Below, piece after piece: positions 1 to 7,081 of a DNA stretch of 17,440 bases. The position numbers and the translations under genes are program-made. Source of the stretch: CAZBWE01 sp964440735 (lineage in GTDB: Bacteria > Planctomycetota > Phycisphaerae > Sedimentisphaerales > Anaerobacaceae); contig CAYTTK010000051.1 of NCBI GenBank assembly GCA_964440735.1, positions 1 to 17,440 on the forward strand, read 5' to 3'. Below the pieces are notes generated by a model. The model saw only the letters and a list, made by a program, of their open reading frames with translations. It was not told where the DNA came from and ran no database searches. The first letter of the stretch is position 1. Every line of letters starts with the position of its first letter.

Positions 1-1
1 C

Positions 2-1243
2 TGGTTCCTGCACGGCGTAAAACGGTTCATAACCAACGGCTGCGGCGATGTGCTTTTGGTGCTGGCGCGCAGTGAGCCGGACAGAAACGGAGGACTCGGC
101 CTGAGTCTATTCGTTTGTGACAAGGGCCCTACTGTCCATATCCGTCGGCTGGAAGATAAATTGGGTATTCACGGCTCACCAACGTGCGAGATATTCTTTG
201 ATAATACGCCGTGTGAGATAATCGGCGAGCGTAAGCGAGGCCTTGCACCTTATGTTGCCAGTCTGATGAATGGGGCCCGCATTGGTATTGCCGCTCAATC
301 GGTAGGTATTGCAGAAGCAGCTTACCGTGTGGCACGCGATTATGCAGCAAGCAGGAGACAATTCGGTGTGGCGATTGAAAAACTACCTGCGGTACGGGAT
401 ATGCTTATAGATATGAAAACAGCAATCGAAACCAGCAGAGCACTTCTGTATGAAACTTCACGAGTTGTAGATATGGAGGTGGGATATGCCAAGCGGCTTG
501 AGATGGATTCCCGCTTACGCGGGAATGACAAAAAAAAGAGCGGGAATGACAATATTGATAAAGAACAAGCAAAACAGCTCAAGGCCGAGGCGGGAAAATA
601 CAAAAGAATAGCGGGGATGCTGACGCCGATGAGTAAATACTACTGCAGCGAAATGTGTAACAAGGTCGCATACGATGCTTTGCAGGTTCTCGGCGGAAGC
701 GGATATATGCAGGACTATGCCTGTGAACGGCACGCCCGCGATGCGAGAATCACAACGATATACGAAGGGACGAGCCAGCTGCAAATTGTCGCAGCAGTTC
801 GCGGTGTCTGTGGTGGCACAGTCGAAAATGTTATCAACGAACTTGCACAACAACAATTCGAGCCGGAGCTAAAAGACCTTCTGGAGAAACTTTCCAAAGG
901 AACAGAACAATTAATGAGCGCGATTGAATTTGTAAAGGAAACCGGCAATGAATATATGGACCTTTACGGAAGAGCGCTGGTCGATATAGCGATAGATTTG
1001 ATTAACGGGTATCTGTTGTGCGGACAAGGGAGCACGAAATTGGATATGGAGATATGCGTTGCAGACGATTCTTCTAATAATGGCGAAAAGATACCGATGA
1101 AAAAGCGAAAGGCAATGATTGCACGAAGATACATTACAAAAAGCGCACCGAAAATTACAGCTCTGACAGAATTGATTCGCACGGGGGATAAATCGACATT
1201 CACAGATTATGAGGCAATGGTAGGACCTGTTCCAAGAGAGTGA
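2..1243 (+). CDS. Acyl-CoA dehydrogenase, C-terminal part (5' end outside window)
   Basis: FAD-dependent flavoenzyme that oxidises acyl-CoA thioesters to enoyl-CoA, as in fatty-acid or amino-acid breakdown. The frame is open from base 2, so the gene starts upstream of the window; about 413 residues are visible. Seen: a beta-domain segment 'KRFITNG' near base 20, the C-terminal helical domain with 'YAASRRQFG' near base 340, 'GGSGYMQDYA' near base 700, and 'IYEGTSQLQ', whose Glu codon (764-766) sits at the catalytic-base position of this family. After it comes a further roughly 130-residue alpha-helical tail, as in long (about 570-600 aa) acyl-CoA dehydrogenases with an extra C-terminal domain. 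Odd: between 'YAKRLE' and 'IDKEQAK' an in-frame lysine/glycine/asparagine-rich insert is encoded by a palindromic repeat (504-550). Substrate chain length cannot be told. The downstream HAD gene is 175 bp away and need not be co-transcribed. Confidence 0.93.
   Translation, partial: WFLHGVKRFITNGCGDVLLVLARSEPDRNGGLGLSLFVCDKGPTVHIRRLEDKLGIHGSPTCEIFFDNTPCEIIGERKRGLAPYVASLMNGARIGIAAQSVGIAEAAYRVARDYAASRRQFGVAIEKLPAVRDMLIDMKTAIETSRALLYETSRVVDMEVGYAKRLEMDSRLRGNDKKKSGNDNIDKEQAKQLKAEAGKYKRIAGMLTPMSKYYCSEMCNKVAYDALQVLGGSGYMQDYACERHARDARITTIYEGTSQLQIVAAVRGVCGGTVENVINELAQQQFEPELKDLLEKLSKGTEQLMSAIEFVKETGNEYMDLYGRALVDIAIDLINGYLLCGQGSTKLDMEICVADDSSNNGEKIPMKKRKAMIARRYITKSAPKITALTELIRTGDKSTFTDYEAMVGPVPRE
504..550. 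repeat. dRS3-like palindromic repeat inserted in frame in the acyl-CoA dehydrogenase gene
   Basis: Bases 507-526 read ATTCCC-N8-GGGAAT and form a near-perfect palindrome whose 8-bp centre (GCTTACGC) also largely pairs. This is the same plan as the dispersed 20-bp dRS3 repeats of Neisseria and of similar 'GGATTCCCGC...GCGGGAATGACA' elements in other genomes. The right half, GCGGGAATGAC, occurs at 519-529 and again at 540-550, exactly 21 bp apart, so the repeat adds whole codons. It encodes 'MDSRLRGNDKKKSGND' and does not break the reading frame. Copy number in the genome cannot be judged from one window. Confidence 0.75.
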
Positions 1244-1280
1244 ATTAGAGAATTAGTGAAGGGTAAACTGAATATAAAAA

Positions 1281-1346
1281 AATCCGAAATCCTAAATTCT
1301 AAATACGAAACAAATTCCAAACCCTAATGTTCAAATTTTCAAAACG
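1281..1346. repeat. AT-rich low-complexity intergenic repeat, 7-bp periodicity
   Basis: The 175-bp gap between the dehydrogenase and the HAD gene holds no ORF of note. Its centre is built from degenerate units such as GAAATCC, TAAATTC, TAAATAC and GAAACAA with a period near 7 bp. A related tract lies at 5339-5395. I recall similar 'AAATCC/AAATTC' tracts as dispersed intergenic repeats in planctomycete and other environmental genomes, but this is from memory and was not searched. Confidence 0.4.
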
Positions 1347-1418
1347 TATTAACTCAGATTTTAGAAAGTCGATACTTAATTTTCAATATATGCTTCACAA
1401 AATACGAGAAACGAAATT

Positions 1419-2099
1419 ATGGTAAGAGCGATAGTTTTTGATTTCGATGGGGTGATAACAGACTCGGAGATTCTGCACCTTCGAGCCTTCAATCAGGTGC
1501 TGGCACAATACGGCGTGGAGATTTCAACAAAAGATTATTACAAAGAATACCTCGGTTATACTGATGTAGACTGCTTTAAGCTGCTTATTCAAAAAGGCAT
1601 TCTCAAAACAAACGAAAAAGAAATTAAAAATCTCGCAAAACAAAAAAATCAGATATTCGAAGAGCTGGCAAAAACCGAAGGCATGATAATCGAAGGCGTG
1701 CGAGATTTCCTGCTGATGCTCAAAGACAATAATATCCCGATGGCGATATGCTCAGGTGCCCTATTAGCGGAGATTGGACTTATACTGGAACAAGCCAAGA
1801 TGCGGGATTTTTTTGAGGTGATAGTATCGGCTGAGCAGGTTAAAAGGGGAAAGCCAAGCCCTGAGGGTTTTTTGCTGGTTCTAAAAAAACTAAACCAAGG
1901 ACGCCAAGAACCTGTCAAGGCAAATCAATGTATTGCGATAGAAGATTCACAGTGGGGGCTAAAAGCCGCCAAGGCGGCGGGGATGCACACAATTGCCGTG
2001 ACCAACTCCTACGATGCGAACGAGTTAGCAATGGCTGAGAAGATTGTTGCCCGGCTGGATGAGCTAAGTATCGATGATTTACAAGGGTTGTGCTCTTAA
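1419..2099 (+). CDS. HAD superfamily (subfamily IA) phosphatase / beta-phosphoglucomutase-like
   Basis: Cytoplasmic haloacid-dehalogenase-type phosphotransferase of 226 residues, a normal length for the family. All four HAD motifs are visible: motif I 'DFDGVITDSE' with nucleophile Asp8 and acid/base Asp10; motif II Ser112 in 'ICSGAL'; motif III Lys145 in 'GKPSPEGF'; motif IV Glu175-Asp176 in 'IEDSQWG'. The helical cap lies between motifs I and II (about residues 16-95), the C1 type found in beta-phosphoglucomutase, phosphoglycolate phosphatase and sugar-phosphatases. The 'KPSPEGF' and 'EDSQWGLKAAKAAGM' segments favour the mutase-like/sugar phosphatase group, but the substrate cannot be assigned. 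ATG at 1419 directly precedes the hydrophobic strand of motif I, so the start is well placed; no clear Shine-Dalgarno is visible. Its stop lies 9 bp from the convergent entericidin-like gene. Confidence 0.88.
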   Translation: MVRAIVFDFDGVITDSEILHLRAFNQVLAQYGVEISTKDYYKEYLGYTDVDCFKLLIQKGILKTNEKEIKNLAKQKNQIFEELAKTEGMIIEGVRDFLLMLKDNNIPMAICSGALLAEIGLILEQAKMRDFFEVIVSAEQVKRGKPSPEGFLLVLKKLNQGRQEPVKANQCIAIEDSQWGLKAAKAAGMHTIAVTNSYDANELAMAEKIVARLDELSIDDLQGLCS

Positions 2100-2108
2100 G
2101 CTGGATTG

Positions 2109-2258
2109 TCAGATTCTGTCATCCACACTCTCGGCGGTGCCTTCGACAGCTTCACCGGCAGACTGGACATCCCGGCCCAAACCTTTGAAGGTCTCGCAGC
2201 CAAACAGTGTAAATGTCAAAACAACCCAAATAATTATTAAAAGGATTCTCTTAATCAT
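2109..2258 (-). CDS. Small entericidin-like lipoprotein (49 aa)
   Basis: A 49-codon gene, too short for common ORF cut-offs. The product begins MIKR, followed by a hydrophobic stretch (ILLIIIWVVLTFTLF, residues 5-19) and Gly20-Cys21 as a lipobox, so residues 1-20 look like a lipoprotein signal. The mature 29 residues start 'CETFKGLGRDVQSAGEAVEG', very like entericidin A/B, whose mature form has a 'C...KGxGxDIQxxGxAIExxA' pattern. Entericidins are small cell-envelope lipoproteins, described in E. coli as a toxin/antidote pair linked to stationary-phase lysis; many bacteria carry a single copy of unknown role. The ATG at 2258 has AAGGGA about 8 bp upstream, and an extended -10 promoter lies at 2291-2299. 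The -2 residue of the lipobox is Phe rather than Ala/Ser, a mild deviation. Only one copy is present, so an antidote pair is not shown here. Confidence 0.75.
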   Translation of the reverse strand: MIKRILLIIIWVVLTFTLFGCETFKGLGRDVQSAGEAVEGTAESVDDRI

Positions 2259-2290
2259 ATTACATAATCCCTTAAACTGTTCTTTTATTT

Positions 2291-2299
2291 ATTATACCA
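2291..2299 (-). promoter_or_regulatory. Extended -10 promoter of the entericidin-like gene
   Basis: On the minus strand the bases read TGG-TATAAT: a perfect -10 hexamer (2291-2296) preceded by the TGn extension. No good -35 hexamer is seen, as is usual for extended -10 promoters. Transcription would start near 2284, giving a leader of about 25 nt that contains the AAGGGA ribosome binding site. It lies just after the stop of the LptC/OstA-like gene, so the lipoprotein gene may be expressed independently. Confidence 0.5.
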
Positions 2300-2318
2300 A
2301 AGATTCAAAAAAACACTA

Positions 2319-4709
2319 TTATTTTAATTGCAATGCACTGGGGCCGGCAATATTGGCTTTTATCCTGCCGGTCTTTAAATTATATTCAATATTATCGACA
2401 AGCGCACCATTAAGATTGCCTGGATGAGATTCGTTACCATTAATATACATCATAGTTTTTTTGTGGTCGTAAAATAAGTTACTTCCATGGAATTCATTAT
2501 CCTCGTCTTCATAAGTAATACCCTTTTCCGCAGTCAGGGTAGCAAGCTCGGTTTGCCCATTAATAGTCCTGTAAAGAAAAGCTTCGACAAAACCTGCTCT
2601 GGCTTCAACCCGCTGGCCAAACTCGCCATTTATGATAGGAAAGTAGCTAATAAGAAGCTCCTCAGAACCCGCATCAGCAACAATCCGATTGGGTTCTGGA
2701 AAATACCGTAAACTGTCAAAGTCCTCGACAACAGCCCAGCAGGGCTTGCGTAAGCTAAAACCGCTCAATTTTTCCTTCTTGTCCGGAACTTTTGAATTGT
2801 TGAACTTTATTACCCCCGGGCCGGCAGCTAAAAATAGCTGCTGGTTCGGGTCGTAATCAAACCTGCGACATTTCAGCTCAATGCCACTAAGCAATTTCTC
2901 ACCGGCTGTCGTGGTAGTAGTTGCAAGCCTAACCAACCCACCATCTGCGGTTAGATGCTCAATATCAGTCGCCAATGCGGTAGAGCTGTCGTTTGTATCC
3001 TTGGGCAAATTAATGGTAAGCTTTGGGGCCAAGAGCACATACTTCTGCCGGAGTTTCGGCTCTTTGCGGAGCACCGAACACATACAATCACCCTCAAAAA
3101 TAACCTGCTTTGACTTAGACAAGAAGCTGATTTGCCTTTGAGCAGTTACTTTTACCGGCAGTACCGTTTTCTCAGGAGCTGCAGCGACTAAATCATCAAC
3201 ATAAAAATTAAGCTCAGCCGGACCAGCAGCAGTAATATCAACCGAAGCAAATGACTGCCTTGACTTATCTTCAGGCATATTCATGGTAAACATCGGCGAC
3301 GAAAGCGTGCCATTCTGCTTTCCACCAGCAACTTTCTGCGGCATTGTGCAGAGACAATCGCCTTCGAATATCACCTGATTCGACGCCTGCAGAAACCTTG
3401 TTTGTTTCTGTGCGGTTATTATTACCGGGACAGGTGCTGCATTGGCATCAGCAGCCGAGGCATTGACGTCGGAAGCTGTTACACCACCGGTAAAAAATGT
3501 AAGCTGTGAAGCTCCAGGAGCAATAGTATCGCCCGTGGATGCATCGTAATCAATTCTTCGAGCAGTAAATGCGGCTCGTCCTTTGGAATCGCTCAACTTT
3601 TTAGAGACACTGTTATCTGAGATATCAACAGGAGTCTCAAACGCCTGGATGGTATTCATCGGCGCTACGATTACACCTGCGTCACAGGTCAAGATGATAT
3701 CCGCCTGCTCAGATACTTTATTCGGCTCATCCGGTTTTACAGTAACGCTGCTTTCACTTATGGCGTTCGTAGAAGAGGTATCAGCTTCGGGCGGCTCGCT
3801 GCTTGAGCCTTTTGCCCAGAAGATATGATTGATGGAAACTTCGTCTTCGGCAAAGATTATCTGTTCAGGAGTATCGATAATAACATTTTTGCCAAATACA
3901 CATTTGTAGTACTGGTCTGCGGCAGCAGTTTCCTTCAGCTTTTCAGTTTGCGCTCGAGCGGCGACATCGGCTGGTTTCTCAGCCTGCGGTTTAGCTGACG
4001 AGAAAAAACCGGTCTGCGAGCTTTTCAGACGCAAGCTCTCCAAATGTTTCAATCTAAGAAACTCCAGCCGCTCGAGCTCGTTATTATAGACGAGCTGCAG
4101 TCCCGTGCCGAGCATACGGGCATCCTGCGAGACGAATTTGACCGGCCCGGCGGTTGAAAACAACGACCTTTCGCTTATAAAAACAATATCATCAAGATAA
4201 ATAAAGCTTTCTTTGACGTCACTTCCGGTTTGTGGCAAAATATGAATAACAACATTTCCAGTAAATGTTGCGTCCGCCGGGGTAGGTCTGCCAAGAGCAG
4301 TTTCAACCTGGACCGTTCCCCTATCGGCTATGACATAACACTTGAAAGAATCCTGATAGATATTCATAAAGGGCTTTTTAATTTCCCACTGGTCCGCCTC
4401 CTCGCGCAGAAGCTCTTCGAATCCGAATTCCCTGTCGACTTCTTTATTCTCATTGCGGTGCATGTATCGGAACTTTTGAACTGTACTGATTCCGATATCG
4501 CCAATTTTGCCAACTTCACCACCGGTCCAGCCGATATTACTGTCGGCAAGTTGCTCTTTTAACTGGTATTCTGAATCAATATCATACAGAGGTGTTTTGC
4601 TTATCAAGTTATAGAGCAGATATACAGTAAGCACAACCCCCAGCGAAATAATCCATATATATAATTTTCGCGACTTAACACTGTTAGAAATTTTCCATTT
4701 CTGCATCAT
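2319..4709 (-). CDS. LptC/OstA-like LPS transport protein, membrane-anchored, with duplicated periplasmic blocks
   Basis: 796 residues. One N-terminal membrane anchor (about residues 16-36) follows a basic start, so the rest should be periplasmic. Residues 40-225 resemble LptC, the inner-membrane-anchored protein that hands LPS to LptA: 'SKTPLYDID..' after the anchor and a segment ending 'GPVKFVSQDARMLGTGLQLVYN'. LptC itself is only about 190 residues. Residues 430-484 and 519-571 are two copies of an OstA/LptA-like block (TAQxQxxFL..SxQVIFEGDCxC...), each with a CxC pair (Cys452/454, Cys542/544). Residues 720-796 ('TAEKGITYEDEDNEFHG') look like another OstA-type unit. A low-complexity linker (about 232-335, Ser/Thr/Glu/Pro rich) separates the LptC part from the repeats. 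It lies 111 bp downstream of kdsC on the same strand; a perfect TATAAT (4754-4759) sits 45 bp before the start, without a clear -35. Assignment as an LPS exporter component is inference; no LptB is in the window. Confidence 0.72.
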   Translation of the reverse strand: MMQKWKISNSVKSRKLYIWIISLGVVLTVYLLYNLISKTPLYDIDSEYQLKEQLADSNIGWTGGEVGKIGDIGISTVQKFRYMHRNENKEVDREFGFEELLREEADQWEIKKPFMNIYQDSFKCYVIADRGTVQVETALGRPTPADATFTGNVVIHILPQTGSDVKESFIYLDDIVFISERSLFSTAGPVKFVSQDARMLGTGLQLVYNNELERLEFLRLKHLESLRLKSSQTGFFSSAKPQAEKPADVAARAQTEKLKETAAADQYYKCVFGKNVIIDTPEQIIFAEDEVSINHIFWAKGSSSEPPEADTSSTNAISESSVTVKPDEPNKVSEQADIILTCDAGVIVAPMNTIQAFETPVDISDNSVSKKLSDSKGRAAFTARRIDYDASTGDTIAPGASQLTFFTGGVTASDVNASAADANAAPVPVIITAQKQTRFLQASNQVIFEGDCLCTMPQKVAGGKQNGTLSSPMFTMNMPEDKSRQSFASVDITAAGPAELNFYVDDLVAAAPEKTVLPVKVTAQRQISFLSKSKQVIFEGDCMCSVLRKEPKLRQKYVLLAPKLTINLPKDTNDSSTALATDIEHLTADGGLVRLATTTTTAGEKLLSGIELKCRRFDYDPNQQLFLAAGPGVIKFNNSKVPDKKEKLSGFSLRKPCWAVVEDFDSLRYFPEPNRIVADAGSEELLISYFPIINGEFGQRVEARAGFVEAFLYRTINGQTELATLTAEKGITYEDEDNEFHGSNLFYDHKKTMMYINGNESHPGNLNGALVDNIEYNLKTGRIKANIAGPSALQLK

Positions 4710-4820
4710 ATTGCTACTTAACTTCTTACTGAGCTTTCACGGGCGGTTACCCCATTATAGAATTTCTAACAGGGTAAAGCCCATGGCAAATCTATAGCGT
4801 AATTCTGAATAATTTTAGCA

Positions 4821-5333
4821 TCACTGTAAATACCTTTTCATAAGTTCCTGCCATCTGCCGGTACCCTTCAGGATATATTCAATAACTTCCCGAACGGCGC
4901 CACTGCCACCGGGGCGAGAAGTTACGAAATCTGCATACTGCTTGACTTCGTCAACTGCATCGGCAACAGCTGCACTAAAGCCAACAAACCGCATCGGCGG
5001 TAAATCCGGCAAATCATCACCAACATAGGCAACCTGTTGCGGTGAAAGACCCTGCTGCCGGAGAAATTTCTCAAGCACAGGGAGCTTATCATGACAATCC
5101 TGAAATACGTATTCAATTCCAAATTGTTTTGCACGGATTTCTGTCGGAGCTGAAACTCTGCCGCTAAACAGGGCTATTTGAAGCCCTGCTCTCAGCCATA
5201 AACGCATACCGTGGCCATCCTGAACATTGAAGAATTTACTTTCGGTGCCATCGCCATTAACCACAATTTTGCCGTCGGTCAGGACGCCGTCAACATCAAG
5301 GGCAAGAAGCTTTATTTCTGCAAGGTTCGGCAT
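4821..5333 (-). CDS. kdsC: 3-deoxy-D-manno-octulosonate 8-phosphate phosphatase KdsC
   Basis: Hydrolyses Kdo-8-phosphate to Kdo and phosphate, the step before CMP-Kdo formation in LPS core synthesis; cytoplasmic, tetrameric in the family. 170 residues is the usual length, with no cap domain. Motif I 'LALDVDGVLTDGKI' carries Asp13/Asp15, motif II is Ser57 in 'LFSGRVS', motif III Lys83 in 'CHDKLPVLE', and motif IV 'YVGDDLPDLP' carries Asp106/Asp107. The C-terminal 'RPGGSGAVREVIEYIL' (140-155) is the family signature. 'SxPTEIRAKQFGIEYVFQ' matches the usual 'ALGI..V.QG' segment. The start is fixed by the next Met being too far in; no clear Shine-Dalgarno is seen because the 5' leader is an AT-rich repeat tract (5339-5395). 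The neighbouring LptC/OstA-like gene fits an LPS locus, as in proteobacterial kdsC-lptC-lptA-lptB. Confidence 0.93.
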   Translation of the reverse strand: MPNLAEIKLLALDVDGVLTDGKIVVNGDGTESKFFNVQDGHGMRLWLRAGLQIALFSGRVSAPTEIRAKQFGIEYVFQDCHDKLPVLEKFLRQQGLSPQQVAYVGDDLPDLPPMRFVGFSAAVADAVDEVKQYADFVTSRPGGSGAVREVIEYILKGTGRWQELMKRYLQ

Positions 5334-5338
5334 AACAA

Positions 5339-5395
5339 GATAAATTAAATATCAAAAATCAAAATGCCAAATTACAAATGAAAATTCAAAAATAG
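5339..5395. repeat. AT-rich low-complexity tract upstream of kdsC
   Basis: Degenerate units of the type AAAATC, AAATTAC, AAATGAA and AAATTC fill the start of the 164-bp gap between kdsC and the RNase G gene. The composition and 7-8 bp rhythm resemble the tract at 1281-1346. On the minus strand it would be transcribed as the AU-rich leader of kdsC. No hairpin with a U-tract is seen in the remainder of the gap (5396-5497). Confidence 0.35.
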
Positions 5396-5497
5396 AGATT
5401 TCTTTCCGTCTACAGCGGACACGCGATTATTGTATTTGCCTGAGATGCTTTCCACAGAGTATCATTACTTATCAGTCACAATTTATCCATTGTAACT

Positions 5498-7024
5498 TTA
5501 AAACTTTACCACACTGCCCCGCTCATTGTAACAGAGCAGCTCGTGTTTTTCGCCCGCGTATTCCGGCGTAGAATGAATTATCACGCGCTTTTCGTTAAGA
5601 TGCTCTATCTGTGTAATCGATGTTCTCTTTTGATTCTGCAGATAATCCGCAACTTCCGGCGAGACAAATAACTCGATGCGTTTTATACGCCCATCCGAAG
5701 CCGAAAGATTCAAGAGGCGAATAATCTCAATAGCCATTGATTCATGACTTTTAACGAAGCCGGTTCCTGCGCATTGCGGACATGCCAGATAAGTTGCCGA
5801 TTGCAGCGACGGCCGCATCCTCTGGCGCGCCATTTCTATTACTCCGAACCTGCTCATCCTCAACATTCTCGAACGAGCACGGTCGGCCTTGACAGCTTGC
5901 CGAAACACGCTTTCCACATCCCTGCGGTGTTTCTGGTTGCGCATATCAATATAATCGCAGATTATCAGCCCACCAAGGTCTCTTAATCTAAGCTGTCGCG
6001 CAATCTCAACCGCCGCCTCCATATTGCTATCGTAAGCAGTCTGCTCAGCGGTTTTATGCTTGTGATACTTGCCGCTATTGACATCAATCGAGACCAGTGC
6101 CTCGGTTTGCTCAATTACAATCGAGCCGCCGCTTTTAAGCTTTACCTCACGCGACTGAACTTTAGTAATTTCATTCTCAATCTGGTATTTGTGAAAAAGC
6201 GGGACCTTGCCGTCATAATATGCCACCCTTCGCTTCAAACGCGGTGTTGCTATGGAGAAAAAATCCCTGATTCTGCGCACCACCTCTTCCGAATCGCATA
6301 CTATCCTGCTTATCTTACTGTTAAAAACGTCTCTGAGCGTTCTGATAACCAAATCCGATTCCCGATAAAGCTCGGCTGGGGCCTTTTCAGTTTCTATCCG
6401 TTTTTCAACAGCCCTCCATAATCGCCTTAGATATCTCAAATCGTTCTGTATATCCCTTTTCGAGCAACCCTGGCCTGCTGTTCTGATAATAAAACCCTGA
6501 TTCTTCGGAGGGTTGCTCTGCTCAAAGATTTGTCGCAGCCGTCTGCGTTCGTTCTCATCCTCAATTTTGTGCGATACACCATGCCTTTTCATCCAGGGCA
6601 TCATAACGAGATACTTGCCAAGCAGGGCAAGATATGTGTTAAGGGTCGGACCTTTGGTCTTTATGCCCTCTTTTGTTACCTGAACGACAATCTCCCGGCC
6701 TTTGCGAAGACAATCCTGTACAGGGGGCCTTTGCCTTAATGATTTCCTTCGGCCAATACTTTCAGTTTGTTCGTCTTTGGACCCGGAAAAATAGCGAGGG
6801 TGCAGGTCGCTGATGTGAAGAAAACCATTTCTGCCTATGCCAAAATCTACAAACGCCGCCTGTATTCCGGATTCAATATTTACCACCTTTCCCTTGTAAA
6901 TATTGCCGACATGACTACCCAGACTGGCCCTTTCGACGTAGAGCTCTTCAAGGACACCATCATCAACCACTGCTACTCTGCACTCTTCGGTCTCAGCCAC
7001 ATTTATAAGCATCTCTCTTGCCAT
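5498..7024 (-). CDS. rng: Ribonuclease G/E family endoribonuclease
   Basis: Endoribonuclease acting in rRNA 5'-end processing and mRNA decay. 508 residues from the chosen ATG: the length of RNase G, without the long disordered RNase E tail. Seen (numbering from this ATG): N-terminal S1 RNA-binding domain about 20-120 ('GNIYKGKVVNIESGIQAAFVDFG', 'GFLHISDL') with a charged insert in it (about 78-103); DNase I-like catalytic part with metal-binding Asp314 and Asn316 in 'SIDVNSGK' and Asp357 in 'IICDYIDM', with the same 43-residue spacing as Asp303/Asp346 of E. coli RNase E; 'SRFGVIEMARQRMRPSL'; and the zinc-link 'CPQCAGTG' (Cys415, Cys418). A longer frame back to a GTG at 7078 exists, but AAGGAAA 9 bp before the ATG at 7024 and homology favour the latter. 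It follows the DUF2344 gene by 57 bp, a known pairing. Confidence 0.93.
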   Translation of the reverse strand: MAREMLINVAETEECRVAVVDDGVLEELYVERASLGSHVGNIYKGKVVNIESGIQAAFVDFGIGRNGFLHISDLHPRYFSGSKDEQTESIGRRKSLRQRPPVQDCLRKGREIVVQVTKEGIKTKGPTLNTYLALLGKYLVMMPWMKRHGVSHKIEDENERRRLRQIFEQSNPPKNQGFIIRTAGQGCSKRDIQNDLRYLRRLWRAVEKRIETEKAPAELYRESDLVIRTLRDVFNSKISRIVCDSEEVVRRIRDFFSIATPRLKRRVAYYDGKVPLFHKYQIENEITKVQSREVKLKSGGSIVIEQTEALVSIDVNSGKYHKHKTAEQTAYDSNMEAAVEIARQLRLRDLGGLIICDYIDMRNQKHRRDVESVFRQAVKADRARSRMLRMSRFGVIEMARQRMRPSLQSATYLACPQCAGTGFVKSHESMAIEIIRLLNLSASDGRIKRIELFVSPEVADYLQNQKRTSITQIEHLNEKRVIIHSTPEYAGEKHELLCYNERGSVVKF

Positions 7025-7044
7025 TGTTTGTTTCCTTATCGCCG

Positions 7045-7079
7045 GTGACCCGTGACTGGAAGATTGGTCGCAGGTCACG
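7045..7079. other. Competing inverted repeats in the leader of the RNase G gene
   Basis: GTGACC (7045-7050) pairs with GGTCAC (7073-7078), and CGTGAC (7051-7056) pairs with GTCACG (7074-7079). The two 6-bp stems share their distal arm, so only one can form. The element lies between the DUF2344 stop and the RNase G start codon, 20 bp ahead of the ATG. It could be a mobile-type intergenic repeat or a leader structure cut by RNase G itself. No function is shown. Confidence 0.35.
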
Positions 7080-7081
7080 AA

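Noticed and set aside
2074..2427. 117-codon plus-strand ORF after the HAD gene
   Set aside because: It overlaps the HAD end, the minus-strand lipoprotein gene and the end of the LptC/OstA-like gene, and its product has no family features. The minus-strand reading explains the region with signal peptide, ribosome binding site and promoter.
7025..7078. N-terminal extension of RNase G from GTG 7078
   Set aside because: The extra 18 residues come from the inverted-repeat leader, have no family match, and the ATG at 7024 has a good ribosome binding site.
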